A stretch of 64,000 bases of DNA from Uloborus plumipes (GCA_038373865.1 JAXGGA010000028.1:124001-188000); one strand, 5' to 3'; positions 33,301-48,527 are shown, numbered from the stretch's first letter. Notes: generated by a model not told the origin, from the letters alone. Translations and numbers: made by a program.

Positions 33301-36300
33301 GACATAGAAGAGGAAAAATTTAGATGGTATTTAGAAAAAATTCTGTGCAGAAATATACGTAACTAAACTGTATTACTATTACGTATATAATATCCTTTTC
33401 ATGCGTTTTTATTTTCATTGCGTATACTGAACTAAACACGAACTAGTGCTTAAATTGTCTTTTTCTTATCAAAATACATTATTTTCCATGAAAAAAATAG
33501 CTTCTCTAATATAATAATTATTTAATATATTATTTCTAATATATTATTTATAAAGAATCAAAAGTTTTTACTCACATCAAATAAACGATTTTTTATACTT
33601 TCTTTAGAAAAAAATGTCTTTTTGAGATAAACCTAATTTGTTAGACTTTCTTGTAAATACCTCACTCTTATCTCATTTGATCTCAATAAGAATGTTCAAG
33701 TTTATTTTTCAAGCACCACATTTAGTTCATTAATTTAAGAGTTTTGCTTTTTATTTGCTTTTCAGCATTTCCTCTTCCCTAAATTCATACAAAACTAGGA
33801 ATTACGATTGCAATAAATAGTTAGATCTTATAAGTAGACCATAAAAATAGGTAGGTTTAAAATTAATATCGGTGTTGAGCTCGATAGAAAAATTTTGAAA
33901 ACAGAAGTTAAGCAATAATCGAATTTACATAGGTTTGCATTAATTTGCTTATAAAGCTTTTTTTCATGCTTGTCCTTAAAACTACTTCTAAGAATTTATA
34001 CTGTTTCATAATGACTCGTATATTAATTTAAATGTATGAATATATATTTAAGTGAATAAAACCCTTTTGAAGACATTTTTTACTGAAAACTAATAAAAAA
34101 ATTGATTCGCGATGTATTTCAACAGCTACTAGTATTTCCATGTAAGAACGGAAATAACATATTAGTTGTGCTTTAATTTGTTTCGTCACTTGGAAAAAGC
34201 ACGCCTTTCCTTAATACTCTTTTTTTAAGTAGTACACAATTTGAAATTAAAAATATTATTGACACAATAATCGATCAGTAAATAACTTTTAGGATAACAG
34301 ACGTACTCGCCAATTTCAAAAAATTGTCGATTTCCACACAATTGACAACACTTATTTAAACCTGCTGGATTTATGATGCAATTAAAAAAAATGCTCAAGT
34401 TCTTGCATAATTTGAACTTAAGGGAGAATCTTCCATTCAACTCCTCAGCCCAATCTGCTGCTCATATTTCTCCAAAAAAGGGTGAAAGGTAAAAATGAGA
34501 AGACGTGTGGCAGGAAGGACGTATCAAAAAACGCATCCTCCCCCTTTCCGAAATCCCTCCATAACTCGACACCATCTGGAAAAGGTGATCTGCTGCTCTT
34601 GCAACTGAATCCTTTCAGCTGTATCCTTCATCTCTTTCGGCATCTGCCTGGTTAAACCATTCCACATGTCGCTTCCTATACGTTTGCAAAGTGATACCTA
34701 GTTTTTGATTGGTAAAGAAAACTTTTGCAGGCGGGACAGGTTGTGCAACAATGTACGACAGTGGACATTCTATTGAATCTGCTCTTTTTTTCTCCTTTTT
34801 AACATTTGATGTTTTCTGAGTGTGATGCTGAACTTCACGAAACCAGACGTTTCCGCTCAAGTAATCCTTCCTAACTTGTTAAGCCGCATGGCATTGTTAA
34901 ATTACAAGTTAAAGAAGTGCACTTGATTTTATTGTTATTCTTCAGATAATTTACATTATAAATCATAAATATTGATTAAAAAAGCAAATTCTGATTTTTT
35001 AATCAGTAGTTCGTCATTTTTAAATTTAACATCAGCTATTGTGCTTGAAAAGGCAAGCTTTAAAATTTCTTTAATTAGTTATTTGTATTTATGATCTACT
35101 AATTAAACATAACGGCACTTAGGGTATAATTCGTCTAATTATCTCATGTTTTCAGGACTTAATTCACATGGGAGCTCATCTCCTGTAGTTTTTGAGAATG
35201 TAATTTTATATGTAATAGTTACATACGCATTTCAGACTTTTTCTGAATAAATATACGTTTTGACGGATATAAGACCTTGAAATTATTTTATGTAAGCAAT
35301 AAACTTCGTAGATGTTTTGTCTTTGCTTTATTTTATAGTTTTTTGCATATAGAAATTTATCAAAACTTCTCATTTACTTATACGGTGTTATTTTTGAGGC
35401 ATTTTAATTATAAAAGTTGTGCTTTTTTCCCCGAAAAACGAAATAAATGATAGTAAAACTAAAAATAAATGTGTAAAAAAATAGCCACAGAAACAAAATC
35501 AATATGAAATAAATAAATTTTTTATGGATAAATATATATGTAACATGGTCGTCAATTAAAAAAAAATATATTTCAAATGAAACCAGTTACAGAACATTTC
35601 TGATGTAATGAAAAACTGTGCATAGTAAATCAGTACCGCTAAAAAAAAAAGTATAATGCGCTTAACCAAACGAATTAATATACTCTAGATTTCAAAGAAA
35701 CTAATGGGCTCTTTTTTTTGTTTACAGATTAATTCTTTAAAAGAAGAGTATGAAGAACAAAAGTTGATTAGCCAGAAAAAGGTAAGTTTTTTTTCTAGAG
35801 GACCAATATTATTAATAATTATGTTGCAAAGCTAATTTGAAAAAAAATGTTCATACAATTTTTGCCAATTATAACTGTTAATGAGATATTTTGCGTCTAT
35901 ATTCAAATTTCTTTTTGTGCCTTTTAATCATTTAAAAATAAAGATAAACAAGAAATTTTTTATAACGATCAATTAATGCTCAAAATTGAGTTCGGCATCA
36001 TAATATTTGATTCGGATCTTTAAACGAGAAATAAAGACTTTTTTTTGATTACGGGGTTATCAATAAATACGTCTAAAATAACTGTAAAATGAGCACAATT
36101 ACGACAAAAATTATATAAGCAGTTTTTAATTAAATATTTTTACTGACATGTAAGAACATATAGATATAATAAATATCTTATATAAATCAATAAAACATAC
36201 ATTTTTAAAAATATTTTTATTTTAAATCGATTTCTTTCTTTTTTTCTTTTTCTTTTTTTTTTTTAACCTCCAGTTGACTCTACGGAGCATAATCTGACAG

Positions 36301-39175
36301 TTAACGTAGCATAATGCAATAATTTACTATTGTTGTTAGTTATGAAACAGTTAATTATTGCAGATAATAATATTGTAAAAAGATTTTTATTGCATAGTAT
36401 TGAAATTCAATACATTAAATCTTCAATGAGAAAAATTGCCAAATACCTGAAATCCAAATACATATTTATCGTACGAAGTTTGTTTTATTGAAAACAAAAT
36501 CGTAATGCCACAGATGTATAAGTTGATTTAGCTTCTAAACAAAACTACATTAAACATTATTGAACCAAGTATTTTGCTAGCATTTATATGAATGTCAATT
36601 TAATTGCAGAACTTGATGGTGGAGGAGCATCAAACTGATACTTCAGATGAAGCTTGGCTAAAAGAAATACGTAAGTGCAGAAATTTGCTTATTTTCAGAT
36701 ATATCAGAGATCTTTTTAGTTCTTGCAATGACTGATATACGCGCGAGATTTTTTTTTGTCATATATACTCATTGAACGTATAGTGCCATTTGAAGAGAAA
36801 AAATGGTTTATATTTTTGTTTTGAGCTGAAAAATGAAATTTCAACCTGTAATAGAGTATTGTTTTCTACATTATAAAAATAACTACATTATTAAAATGCT
36901 TCGGTACAACATATTTTGACAATCCTAATTTAGTCACTCCGATACTGAATTTGTTTAGATATTAGCCCCTTGTTTTCTTTATTTCTAGAAAGATCCCTGT
37001 ATTTTTATATCACAAAAATTTCGTTTGCGTTTATATGTTTAAAAACATCTTGTTTAAAATTGTTATTTTTTTCCAGGTGCGAATAATCACCCAAAACTGC
37101 GTCATGGTCATTGGAAAGTTGAAGTTGAGCATCTGCGTCAGCTAGTAGCTGGTTTGGAACGAAGACAAATAGATCTTACAATACAAATGGAGCATATTAA
37201 GAAAAATCAAGCTGATTCCACAGTGAAAATAGACTCTATGGAGAAGATTTGTCATATGGTTATTAACAAAAGCGGGCCACTTGAGTTTGAGCACAAAGTG
37301 ACAAACCAAAGAGTTGAACTGTTGGAAGACATGGTTAATCGCACTGAGCGTCAGACTTTAGATATCCAATCTAGAGTGAACAATATCACATCATCAGGAA
37401 TTCAAAAACTTCATGGATCAACAATGCAGCTTTTTGAGGCTCTAGAGCGCTTGGAGGGAAATTATGATAAAACTATAGCTGACATAAGAAGAGAAATGTT
37501 AAAGCTTGATTATAATTTCTCTCAAGCTCAATCTGATTTTGAAGAGATACGAGATCGGCAAGTTGCTTCGGAGCAGTTGGCATCAAGTTTGCGAAACGAT
37601 GTGGGTTTGCTTCAGTCTGAAACACGACGTAACCATCTGCGCATCCTTCTAGTTCAAAGTGCTGCGCTTAACAGGACACTAATGAACAATCAGCAGAATG
37701 GACTATCAGTGCAAGATTCCAAACTTTCTAACTTGGAGTCGAAAATTCAATCTTTAGCTAGTAGTGTGGACGTAGAGAAATCAGAAATTGAAGCATTGCA
37801 TCGGCAAATTATTGAAAAAGTTGATGAACAGGAATTATCCAAGTGGGAAAAAGTTCAAAGGAAAGTCCGAGAAAGCATTCTGGAGTTCAGAGAAGACTTG
37901 CCGAAGATGAAAGATCATCAAGAGAAAATAGAATCTGAATTTGATAAATTTGTTCAGCTTCTTCCAGAAGGTAATTTTGTTTTGAATACTCTGGCTAGTT
38001 TAACCATTTAAAAACTAAACTTTTGTCATTGAATGACTCCTGAATCTGCGTTTAAAAATAACAAAACCATGCTTTTAGCATTTACTTTGCGAAATTTCGT
38101 TATTGAAAATAAGTCAGGAGAGGGGTAGGCAGCATTAATTAAAAATTTTGAAACTGACTTGTCAGAAACAACCGAAATTATCGAAAGAAATACAGGTCGC
38201 ATTTCCCTGTTTCTCTTTCAATTTTATCTTCTTCAAACATGAAAAAATGTATGAAAGTAAAATTTTAATTGTTTGGAATATTAATCGGTTGATTTTGTTT
38301 CATAAATATAATGAGTGGGAGCTCTTAACTCTTGCCGTTCTATCAAAGCTTACCAGAGGAATGTTACTGTACAATGGAGTTGAAGTTATCTGTGAAAAGA
38401 AATGATTTCAAAGAACAAATTTATATTTGAAATTAAAAAAAAAAAATTAACCATAATGCAAAATTTGAAAACGGAGCAAGTCCCATAGTAAATATAGTTA
38501 AAAAATCTCAAATTTGAGCTTGAGTATTTTTTAGATATTTAAAAAATGAATTCAAAAATTAGTTCAAGCGCATCTAAATCTTTAGCTTTATTTTGTTATG
38601 AATCAACAGATCATAAAAATTTGTTATAAATAAGAAATTTAACTAAATAAGAACCTTTACACTTTTGTGCTTTTTCTTTTCTGTCTGTAAAAAAAATAAT
38701 AATAATAAAATAAATAAAAATAAATAAAATAAAATGAAGGAAAGAATTCCATACAGCAATTTAACTTCAAAAACGAGCATTGAGCTTTGTGTTCGATTCT
38801 AATAGCGGTTTAAAAAATGACATGCAGTCTAAAATTCTGTTTATTGGAATTAAAATTAATAGTACAGAAAGAATAATATTTAAGCAAGATATTTTGATCA
38901 TTCATGGGAAAAAAAGCTGTTTTCCTATTGTTCTTCTATCTGCGGTTTGGGTGTCGGACGGAGGCGCGAATTATCTGAAAAATAAGGCAATCAGTGACTC
39001 AAATAATTCGGGTGACTTCCGAACATGCTCGAAGCTACATAACTTTCTGCTTAACGTACTCATGCTAAAGTCTGAAAACAGTTGTAAATAAATGCTTTAA
39101 TTGCACAGAAAAGCAACAGAACAAAAATTGTTATTAATTAGCAACTGTAAATTATTTTTATGCATATTTGATCTA

Positions 39176-39229
<54 letters not shown>

Positions 39230-39940
39230 ACGAATAAACATTAGTGTGAACTCATTTCGGGGGATAACGTAACTAAACGACGACTTTTTTTATTTTCAGA
39301 CTGTTCAAGAAATTCGGCCTTGGAACATACATCGCAGAAACGTAGTGGAGCGTACTTGATTCGTCATCCCCGTGTGCATACATCAACAATTAAAGTCTAC
39401 TGTGACATGGACACCTCTGGTGGGAAGTGGACAGTAATTCAGAGGAGATCTAAAGGGGACCAGAATTTCACTCAAGACTGGAACCATTACAAAAATGGCT
39501 TCGGTGATGTGATTTCTGGAGATTTCTGGCTCGGCAATGACATTTTACACTATCTTACCACTTCTGATGACTATTCTCTTAGGATAGATTTGTGGGATTC
39601 AACTGGCAGATACAAATATGCGGAGTACCGTACTTTCCGTGTGCTTCAAGAATCAGACAACTACAGACTTGTTGTGGGAGGATACCAAGGCAATGCTAGT
39701 GATGCCATGGAGTACCATAATGGCATGTCATTCAGCACTCCAGATAGAGATAATGACGCTAGTGCAGCAACTCATTGTGGAAAACTCTACGGCAGCGGAT
39801 GGTGGTACAAGCATTGTCAATATGTTAATATAAATGGACGGTACAATTCTGGTATTACGTGGTATGATATTGATGGCAAAGAGTGGAGTGAACTGACTAA
39901 AGTAGAAATGAAGATTAAACTAAGAAATTTAACGTTTTAG
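28287..39940 (+). CDS. sca: scabrous-like secreted coiled-coil/fibrinogen-domain protein (five exons)
   Basis: Joining 28287-29069, 35728-35781, 36610-36670, 37077-37970 and 39300-39940 gives one frame of 810 aa; all junctions are GT-AG and phase-compatible. Residues 1-18 form a signal peptide (MYSVSVLFVSFLSCVLGS). Residues ~20-595 are largely heptad-rich coiled coil with several N-glycosylation sequons. Residues ~598-806 are a C-terminal fibrinogen-like domain with the two expected cysteine pairs (C599/C632, C757/C770), a calcium-site-like D746-R-D748-N-D, and the GWWYKHC and NGRYN signatures. Drosophila Scabrous has this order and a similar length, and acts outside the cell with Notch in spacing neural precursors. 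Start ATG has A at -3 and is followed immediately by the signal peptide. Angiopoietin- or tachylectin-like proteins share the domain but not this long N-terminal coiled coil. Confidence 0.88.
29070..35727 (+). other. scabrous-like intron 1 (6.7 kb)
   Basis: It runs from a GTAAAT donor to a TTTACAG acceptor. Most is AT-rich. It holds a (GA)n tract at about 30346-30404, a PIF/Harbinger-like MITE at 32488-32637, and two less AT-rich patches at about 31390-31760 and 34440-34870 without repeat or coding signatures. The large first intron is a plausible place for enhancers. Confidence 0.8.
32488..32637. mobile_element. PIF/Harbinger-like mini-MITE (TAA target duplication)
   Basis: The 144-bp element (32491-32634) has inverted repeats of about 25 bp. 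The left end starts GGGCCCTGCTCCACATCAGC and the inverse of the right end starts GGGCGCTGCTCCACATTGAC. TAA flanks both sides (32488-32490 and 32635-32637). A 3-bp TWA duplication and GG-rich ends are typical of PIF/Harbinger. It is short and non-coding and lies inside intron 1 of the scabrous-like gene. Confidence 0.75.
35728..35781 (+). CDS. sca: scabrous-like exon 2 (54-nt micro-exon)
   Basis: It encodes 18 residues, INSLKEEYEEQKLISQKK, which continue the coiled-coil character of exon 1. It is flanked by TTTACAG and GTAAGT. Both ends are phase 0, so it could be skipped without changing frame. It was found by splice signals and coiled-coil continuity, not by length. Confidence 0.75.
36610..36670 (+). 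CDS. sca: scabrous-like exon 3 (61-nt micro-exon)
   Basis: It encodes NLMVEEHQTDTSDEAWLKEI plus one base of the next codon (phase 1). It is flanked by the acceptor TTGCAG and the donor GTAAGT. The acidic, less heptad-like stretch may be a hinge between the two coiled-coil blocks. Its phase matches exon 4 only, so it cannot be skipped without a frameshift unless another exon compensates. Confidence 0.75.
37077..37970 (+). CDS. sca: scabrous-like exon 4: main coiled coil
   Basis: It encodes residues 300-597, a long charged coiled coil with sequons NRT, NIT, NFS and NRT. The acceptor is TTTTTTCCAG and the donor GTAATT at 37971. The exon begins with two bases completing the arginine codon from exon 3 and ends with one base of an aspartate codon (phase 1) completed by exon 5. 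Confidence 0.87.
39177..39228. repeat. (TA)n microsatellite in scabrous-like intron 4
   Basis: About 25 TA units lie 72 bp upstream of the last exon. No mobile element is attached to this tract. Confidence 0.95.
39300..39940 (+). CDS. sca: scabrous-like exon 5: fibrinogen-like domain and stop
   Basis: One exon encodes nearly the whole fibrinogen-like domain (residues 598-810), ending in TAG after a short tail, RNLTF. The acceptor is TTATTTTCAG. Core signatures include YCDMDTSGGKWTVIQRR, the FGDVISGDFWLGND stretch, DRDND, and HCGKLYGSGWWYKHCQ. The tail after the domain is only a few residues, whereas Drosophila Scabrous, as I recall, carries a longer low-complexity tail. Confidence 0.93.
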
Positions 39941-41200
39941 AGACATTTCATGTTTTATGAGTTTACGAAATCTAGTCTTAATCCTATCTAGCCAAGAAAA
40001 TATACGTATTAAAAACATTTTATCACCTCCTCATTTGATTGAAACTATTGAAATGTTTCAATAACAGGGACCTAACTCATGGACTTGATGAAACTATTAT
40101 AGAGACAGTCATTAATATTAATATATTCTTCATTAGTTCATTAGTATTTATTTGAATGAATGTACATATTAGATTTAGTGAATGAATTATGTTTTGAATG
40201 TTTTTTCAGTATTATTGTGCTTGGTATGATAAATATCTGATATTTGTTGCTGTGCAGATAGTTTTGAATTTACTGAGTATACGTTAAGAAAGTGAGTAAT
40301 TTGGTTTTTGGAAGTATTTTAAAGCAGTGCAATTTAAAACTTTCAAAAACAAGAATTTTTAAATTTCAGTTGTTAATTAAATCATATCAGCTGATTTGGA
40401 GAGAAACGCAATATTTTTCTCACTTTAACTCTAATCTGTGATAAAAAATATTAAAATTTATTCGCTCAGATCGGCAACACATCGATATTTTAGAAGTGCT
40501 CAAAACTCGGATAAATTAGAAAATGTAAATAAAGCAATTTTATATCTAATATATGTATCTTTATAAAATACAGCCACAGATCTTTTTCTCTGGACTACGT
40601 ATTTAACAAATTATTTTACGCATTCAAGTTGTTAATTGTTATGATCGATTAGCATTTTTTTCCTTTCAGAATTTTATAAGAATTGCACGATTAATAAATC
40701 GTAGGATTTCACCCAAACATGGGATTTAACCATTAATACCCACTGAAAGATAATTTTTACTTAAACATGAATTTTGAGTTAAAATAATTGAAGTACAATA
40801 GTTGTTTTGTTTCATCTTGAAATTTGCAGAAATTTGAATTATTTTACTTACTTACTGATTAAGCGTTATTCGCTAAATTCTCAATCGGTAACTTCACATG
40901 TCCTAGATTAATTGTTTTTAATGATAAAAAAAAGAGTAATGATGAAGAAAAAAATAAAAATGGAAAGAAAAAAAATATAGTGTTCAGTCTCTTGTCATAA
41001 ACAACCGCAATATTGTGTGACAGCATAATTTTAAAAACGAATATTTTGAAGCAATATAGGTTTCTGAAGAATCTAGATAAGTTAAAAATTCTGCGTATAC
41101 TGGCTTTTATACTTAATGTAAATATTTTGTGCTTGTATACATTTTATTTTGTGATGCAATTATTTTAAATAAAATGGTATTTGTTCTTAAAAATTAAATA
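39941..41200 (+). other. probable 3' UTR and downstream flank of scabrous-like gene
   Basis: AT-rich sequence follows the stop codon. AATAAA hexamers on the + strand occur at 40528-40533, 40693-40698 and 41168-41173; which is used cannot be told from sequence. Confidence 0.4.
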
Positions 41201-44200
41201 GAAATATTTTTGAAGAGTAATTATTAATTTCTGATCAAAATATGCTCATTTCTAGTCTAACTTGACTCCATGCATCACGGTTCGAACCTTACAATAAAAA
41301 TCTTTAGAAAAAGCTAAATAAAGTAGGTAATTCATTAAAAAAATACTGAAAAAGTATTCTTTAGAGTATTTTTCATAGTGTTTTTCTAATTATTGTTTCG
41401 AATTTTACAATACAAAGGATGCAGTAATTTATTCTAGCAACCTAACAGATTTTGCTGGAATGAATCACGTGAATTGGAAATTTATGCATATTTAATGTAC
41501 CATATCTTCTGCTGATTAAGAAAAAAGCACTGGGGACAGCTATCAAATTCTACATAACTGTGAAAAAAAGATTGAATACCGCCAAATAATATTTTACGCA
41601 TTAATTAGTCATTTTTGTTGGACTATTTGTCATCAGAGTTGCCCATTCCCCTCCCCCAAATGGTGATGGCACACCTCTACCAAATTCTACGGAGCTCCAC
41701 TCCCCTCCACTTGCCGAAAGAATGAGACCCCATAAAGATAAAAAAATCTGTTAAACCAACCCCCCAAAAAAATTACAATGGCGTGTATGTCATTATCATG
41801 GCCCGCATTAAACTCTCCTCCGTGGAACTCTTGTTATTGGTACTAATACAAAATTGGCAAATATTGTTTGAGTGCAAGAATGTTGGGCGCTGTTTTCTAA
41901 ACCAATTTCATGTAAGAAACGGATTTCCTTCGTACTTCAAAGTAACAACAACAACAACAAAAATGCTATATGTTTAAATTTTTGTGCATTTACTACGTTG
42001 TTTTTTTTTTTTTTTTTTTTTTTTGTTAATTTCATTTGTATTGATGTACTCTGTCATACGTATGTAATTCTACAACTAAGGTTAAACCACTGATAGTTGA
42101 CACTGCACCAATAATTAGCACTTATAATATAAAGATAAACGAACTAGAAAAACACAGGGGTCAAAATGTTACAATTCGTCTGATGAGTTTGAGATAATTG
42201 CAGACATACTGATATTTTTACCCTTTTCCCATTTTCTTTATAAGTGTCAACTACTTGTGCAATGCAAACTACGTGCTAGTGCAATGCCAACTACGTGCAA
42301 ATGCAATGTCAAACACTGGTGGTTTTACTTTATTGAGAGTAAGGAAATTTTGAAACGTGTTAAAACACATTAATGTAAAATATTTTCCTCTTTTCTATAC
42401 GTTTTAATTTTCTGACCCAAGAAGAGATTTATGTCATAGCTACTTAAATGCTTTAACAGGAATAATCACGCATATCGTTTTCTTCGCAAAAGTTATTTTG
42501 CTAATGAGATGCCAAATTTTTGTATGCTTGAGACGTTTTTTTAAAAATGTTTGATATAAATAAAGTATTTTTATTGAATGAAAGTTGTTTTTTTGTATCA
42601 ACAGAAATGACAAAATTACACATTATTAAACTTTCGTTTAAATAAAAGTTTCATGTTAACGGAATTATATAGCAAATTAATTTAACTTCAGTTGATTCAA
42701 AAATCAAGAAAAAAGTTACCTAACCTAAAGTAGTACCGATATAGCGTTAGAACAGACACTTTCAAAGTTTTGTTAAAATCAAGATAAACAAGTTTAAGAA
42801 CGTAGGGACAAGTCTTGAAAATCACGGAGAACTTGCTAGATTTTATTTGAAAGTGCGATGTGTGAAAATGATCATAAAACAGTAAGACGACTTTGAGCCA
42901 GTTGAGAACGAACAACCGTTATCGAGATACTAAAAACCATTACAAGATCAGACCTGTTATTTAGGGGGGTCAGGGAAGGGCCAATTGCCCCCCCCCCCCA
43001 CTTTGGGAAATCAATGTATTGGCTGGTAAGTGGGAGTGGTTTTTGCCACTTTTTGGTGAATTTTACATTGCGTATGTACCCTTTGCATCCCCCCCTGGAA
43101 AATTTCGAAATGACGTCCCTGTACAAGATATTTCAAATCAAGTTAAAGGGGGTCTGAGAACTTTTTGCCTAAATTGCAAGAAGAAATTAACTTAAAATGT
43201 CAGATACTGTTTACCATTACTTTTAACACTATAGCGTTTTTGTAATGAAAGGTAGGCTGTCGGTTACCAAGAACTTACGCAGTCATTTATGATTTCAGAA
43301 ATTTTCAGATAACGAGTTGAAGCCAAATTAAGAAGTCGGGAAAACGTTCATTATCATTACTGTAAATGTAACTTACATAAAAAGATACGAATTAAAAAAA
43401 GAAAAATAATTGAAAATTTTTGTCAAGCACGTTTGTATTAGATAATCAAAATAGAAACTCTCACATTTATTTTCAGCGGTTTCGCCCCCCCCCCCTTTAT
43501 TTTTTTTTAGCTTTCCCTCCAGTAAATGATAAAAAAAACGTTAAGTAAATAAAGATTTCGGGATTTTGGTTTTGGTACAGTAAAACTTTAGAAAAGGGAA
43601 TAAAATCTACCCAGCATTTCAAAATGAAAAATGCACAAAATAATTAAATAAATACTGAAGAAAAGATTAGTTTTGAGAGGGGGGGGGGGTCTGCGTTCTC
43701 ACAGTTGAGTTGTCCCCCCCCCGGTAGTATTTGAGGGAACAGTCTGATTTGAATTGACTTTCTTTTGTTTGAAACATTTGAACCGGACACCGTATTTTCA
43801 CACTTTTTATCCATACATTTTTTGCTCATTTTGATTAACATAAAAAAAGAAAGAAAAAAGCACCCACAGGAAAATTTAAGACACGTATACACAGAACCTA
43901 ACAGATAGATTTATTTTAAACAGTTTATCTGAGGGCACTTTTGACGCAGAATATGGTTTTTTTTTTTGTTTTGTTTCAAATGGGGCTGCGTTTAGCTTCT
44001 TGCCATTTGCAGACCTAGTGCATTCCCCAGAAGCGGCATCCACTCTTTCATGTGGCACCACCATCGGCGGGATACCAGGGAATATGGTTATAAAATTATT
44101 TATTTATTTATTTATTTATTTCAAAAGTACATTTCAAACAATTCAACAATTTTCACTTTTAGTTTCTACGGGAGAGCTTTAAATTGCTTTATCTAAAGAG

Positions 44201-45140
44201 AAATATCACCAAAAAGTCCTTCTTAATCCTGAAAAACCAAGACTATCCTTCAGCGTCCCCTTCAATTACACAACTGCTTCTACTGATTTTCCACACAAAA
44301 CCTTCTAACAAAGAAATATTCCTGAGCTATCAACCGAAAGTAAGTAATAAAGAAACCGAACCCCAGAAAATAAGCATAAACTGTTAATTTATGATAATCA
44401 CAGCGATAAATTGCCCCGAGTGTCAGCCAGAGCGTAGGTACAAGACTTTCTCATGGTGGATTTCAAAACTCAACACGGTATATATTAACTTCCTATGCCC
44501 TGTTAGAGTAAATTAATATCCACTTTAGACTTACAAGACAATCTGACGCAAGCTATGTTACATAATAAGAAAAAAATTCAAGAGTAATGATCTGAAATAT
44601 CTTACATTTAGCGGAAATTAACAAACCATTAATTTTCTTCCCTCAAAGAGAGAAACCGACCTGCTTTTTCTTAAGTACGGAAGATATCATTTACGCGTTT
44701 TAATATCAAATTTTCATCTAATGATACTATTTGCCTTTGAGAAATACCTATGTAATAGCAGGGAAATGGCATAAGATTTCGTTTTTCCTCCAAAACTGAT
44801 TTAATGAAGGCCCAGCGTGTTATTTGATGCTTGATTTCATCTTGTTTGGACAAATATTTTTTCCTGAAAATTAATTTTTCGAAAAGTTAAATGTTATATA
44901 TTTTTATTTTAAAACACCAGCATTTGTTTCATGCTCATATCGTTTTACCTTTTTTTTTTCAAGAATCAATTATCGTTAAATTGTTTAAAAAAAACTTTTA
45001 CTGTGACATGATCATTATTAAAAACTCATAAGTAGTTCTTTTTACTCTTCTCTCTTTTAAAATCATTAACATAGAAAAAAGTATTACAAATGAATTTTAG
45101 AAGGAATCGTACCTTATACAGCTTCTGTTTTAAAACGTCC
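41201..45140. other. anonymous intergenic DNA with G/C homopolymer runs
   Basis: No gene is supportable. Runs of C or G occur at about 42990-43000, 43486-43495, 43680-43690 and 43715-43722. A segment ending near 43124 in CCCTGTA, with poly-C inside, resembles eroded DNA-transposon ends. Other items are poly-T at 42001-42024, (TTTA)n at about 44098-44120, and a short tandem GTGCAATGCCAACTAC-type repeat at 42258-42310. Confidence 0.4.
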
Positions 45141-45560
45141 TACAGTATACTCCTGATTATCCGTGGAATTGGGTGGTACGGATATCACGAATAACAAAAA
45201 TCGCGGATAATCCGAAAAAAAACCCATAAAATATGGGGTAAAGAAAGGAAAAAAATTCTTTTGCTTAAAAATAATTGCATTATATTTGAAACGTGATATG
45301 AACAAACAGTGACGATAGCTACAGCATAAAAAATTATTTTTATTTGAGGTTCTCAAGCATATAAAATCTGCAAAGAAGTGGTACTTACGATAACGCCCAA
45401 GTAAAATAATTTACTGGATGAAGTACACCGAGCTCTTGGAAAGAAAATGTTAAGAAAAAACAAAATTTAAATTCGTGCTTTTTCGAAAAAAAAAAAAAAA
45501 ACAGTTGATTGTGTTTGTTTCTTTCCCGAGACCCTCGCGGATAATCGAGAGTTTACTGTA
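45141..45560. mobile_element. pogo/Tigger-like MITE
   Basis: The left end CAGTATACTCCTGATTATCC (from 45143) and the inverse of the right end, CAGTAAACTCTCGATTATCC (to 45558), form imperfect inverted repeats of about 22 bp, each flanked by TA. CAGT...GATTATCCG ends with TA duplication are characteristic of pogo/Tigger elements. Inside are further GCGGATAATC words and a poly-A tract but no transposase frame. Confidence 0.75.
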
Positions 45561-47800
<2,240 letters not shown>

Positions 47801-47807
47801 ATATATA

Positions 47808-48462
47808 TACAGGGTGTCCACTCCTATCGTGGACCAATAGCTAATTTCTAAACCATTAGAGGTAAGCATATAGTTCATTTAGGAAAAAATCTCCAAATTA
47901 CGAAAGAAATTTTAGGTCTATTCAATGTTTTTCAAAAAATCAAATTTTGAAAGAGTTACAAAATTTACATTTTTATACAGCCCCCAGTCCTATCAATCAT
48001 ATTTAGTAAAACATACTTGACACTGTAACGTTTAAAACAAAAAAAAAAAAAAAAATCACTGTTCTACGACAAAAATTGACCGAGTTATGACGTTTTGAAA
48101 TTCAAGATTTTGAAGGATTTTGCATACGGTCCCTTAAGCGATCTCTGGATGACGTCATGAAATAATGCAAAATCTTGATTTTTCAAAACGTCATAACTCG
48201 GTCAATTTTTGTCGTAGAACAGTGATTTTTTTTTAGTTTTAAACGTTACAGCGTCAAGAATGTTTTACTAAATATGATTGATAGGACTGGATGGCTGTAT
48301 AAAAATGTAAATTTCGTAACTCTTTCAAAATTTGATTTTTTGAAAAACATTGAATAGATCCAAAATTCCTTTCGTAATTTGGAGATTTTTTCCTAAATAA
48401 ACTATATGCTTATCTCTAACGGTTTAGAAATTAGCTATTGGTCCACGATTGGAGTGGACACC

Positions 48463-48467
<5 letters not shown>
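47808..48467. mobile_element. 656-bp foldback/hairpin element in (TA)n
   Basis: The two arms, 47810-48112 and 48168-48465, are inverse complements over about 300 bp with roughly 95% match by eye, leaving a loop of about 55 bp that includes TGACGTCA. The ends read CAGGGTGTCCACTCC and the exact inverse, each flanked by TA. (TA)n lies on both sides, short on the left (47802-47808) and long on the right (48466-48520). There is no open frame. This is the structure of a foldback-type MITE whose transcript would form a long duplex. Confidence 0.9.

Positions 48468-48520
<53 letters not shown>
48466..48520. repeat. (TA)n microsatellite
   Basis: About 27 TA units immediately right of the hairpin element. 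A pogo-like terminus, CAGTCGACACTCTATATAAC, begins at 48528 directly after it, without a visible partner. Confidence 0.95.

Positions 48521-48527
<7 letters not shown>

Noticed and set aside
39300..39940. Angiopoietin, ficolin or tachylectin assignment for the fibrinogen-like domain
   Set aside because: The domain alone would allow it, but the ~580-residue secreted coiled coil in front and total length fit Scabrous better.
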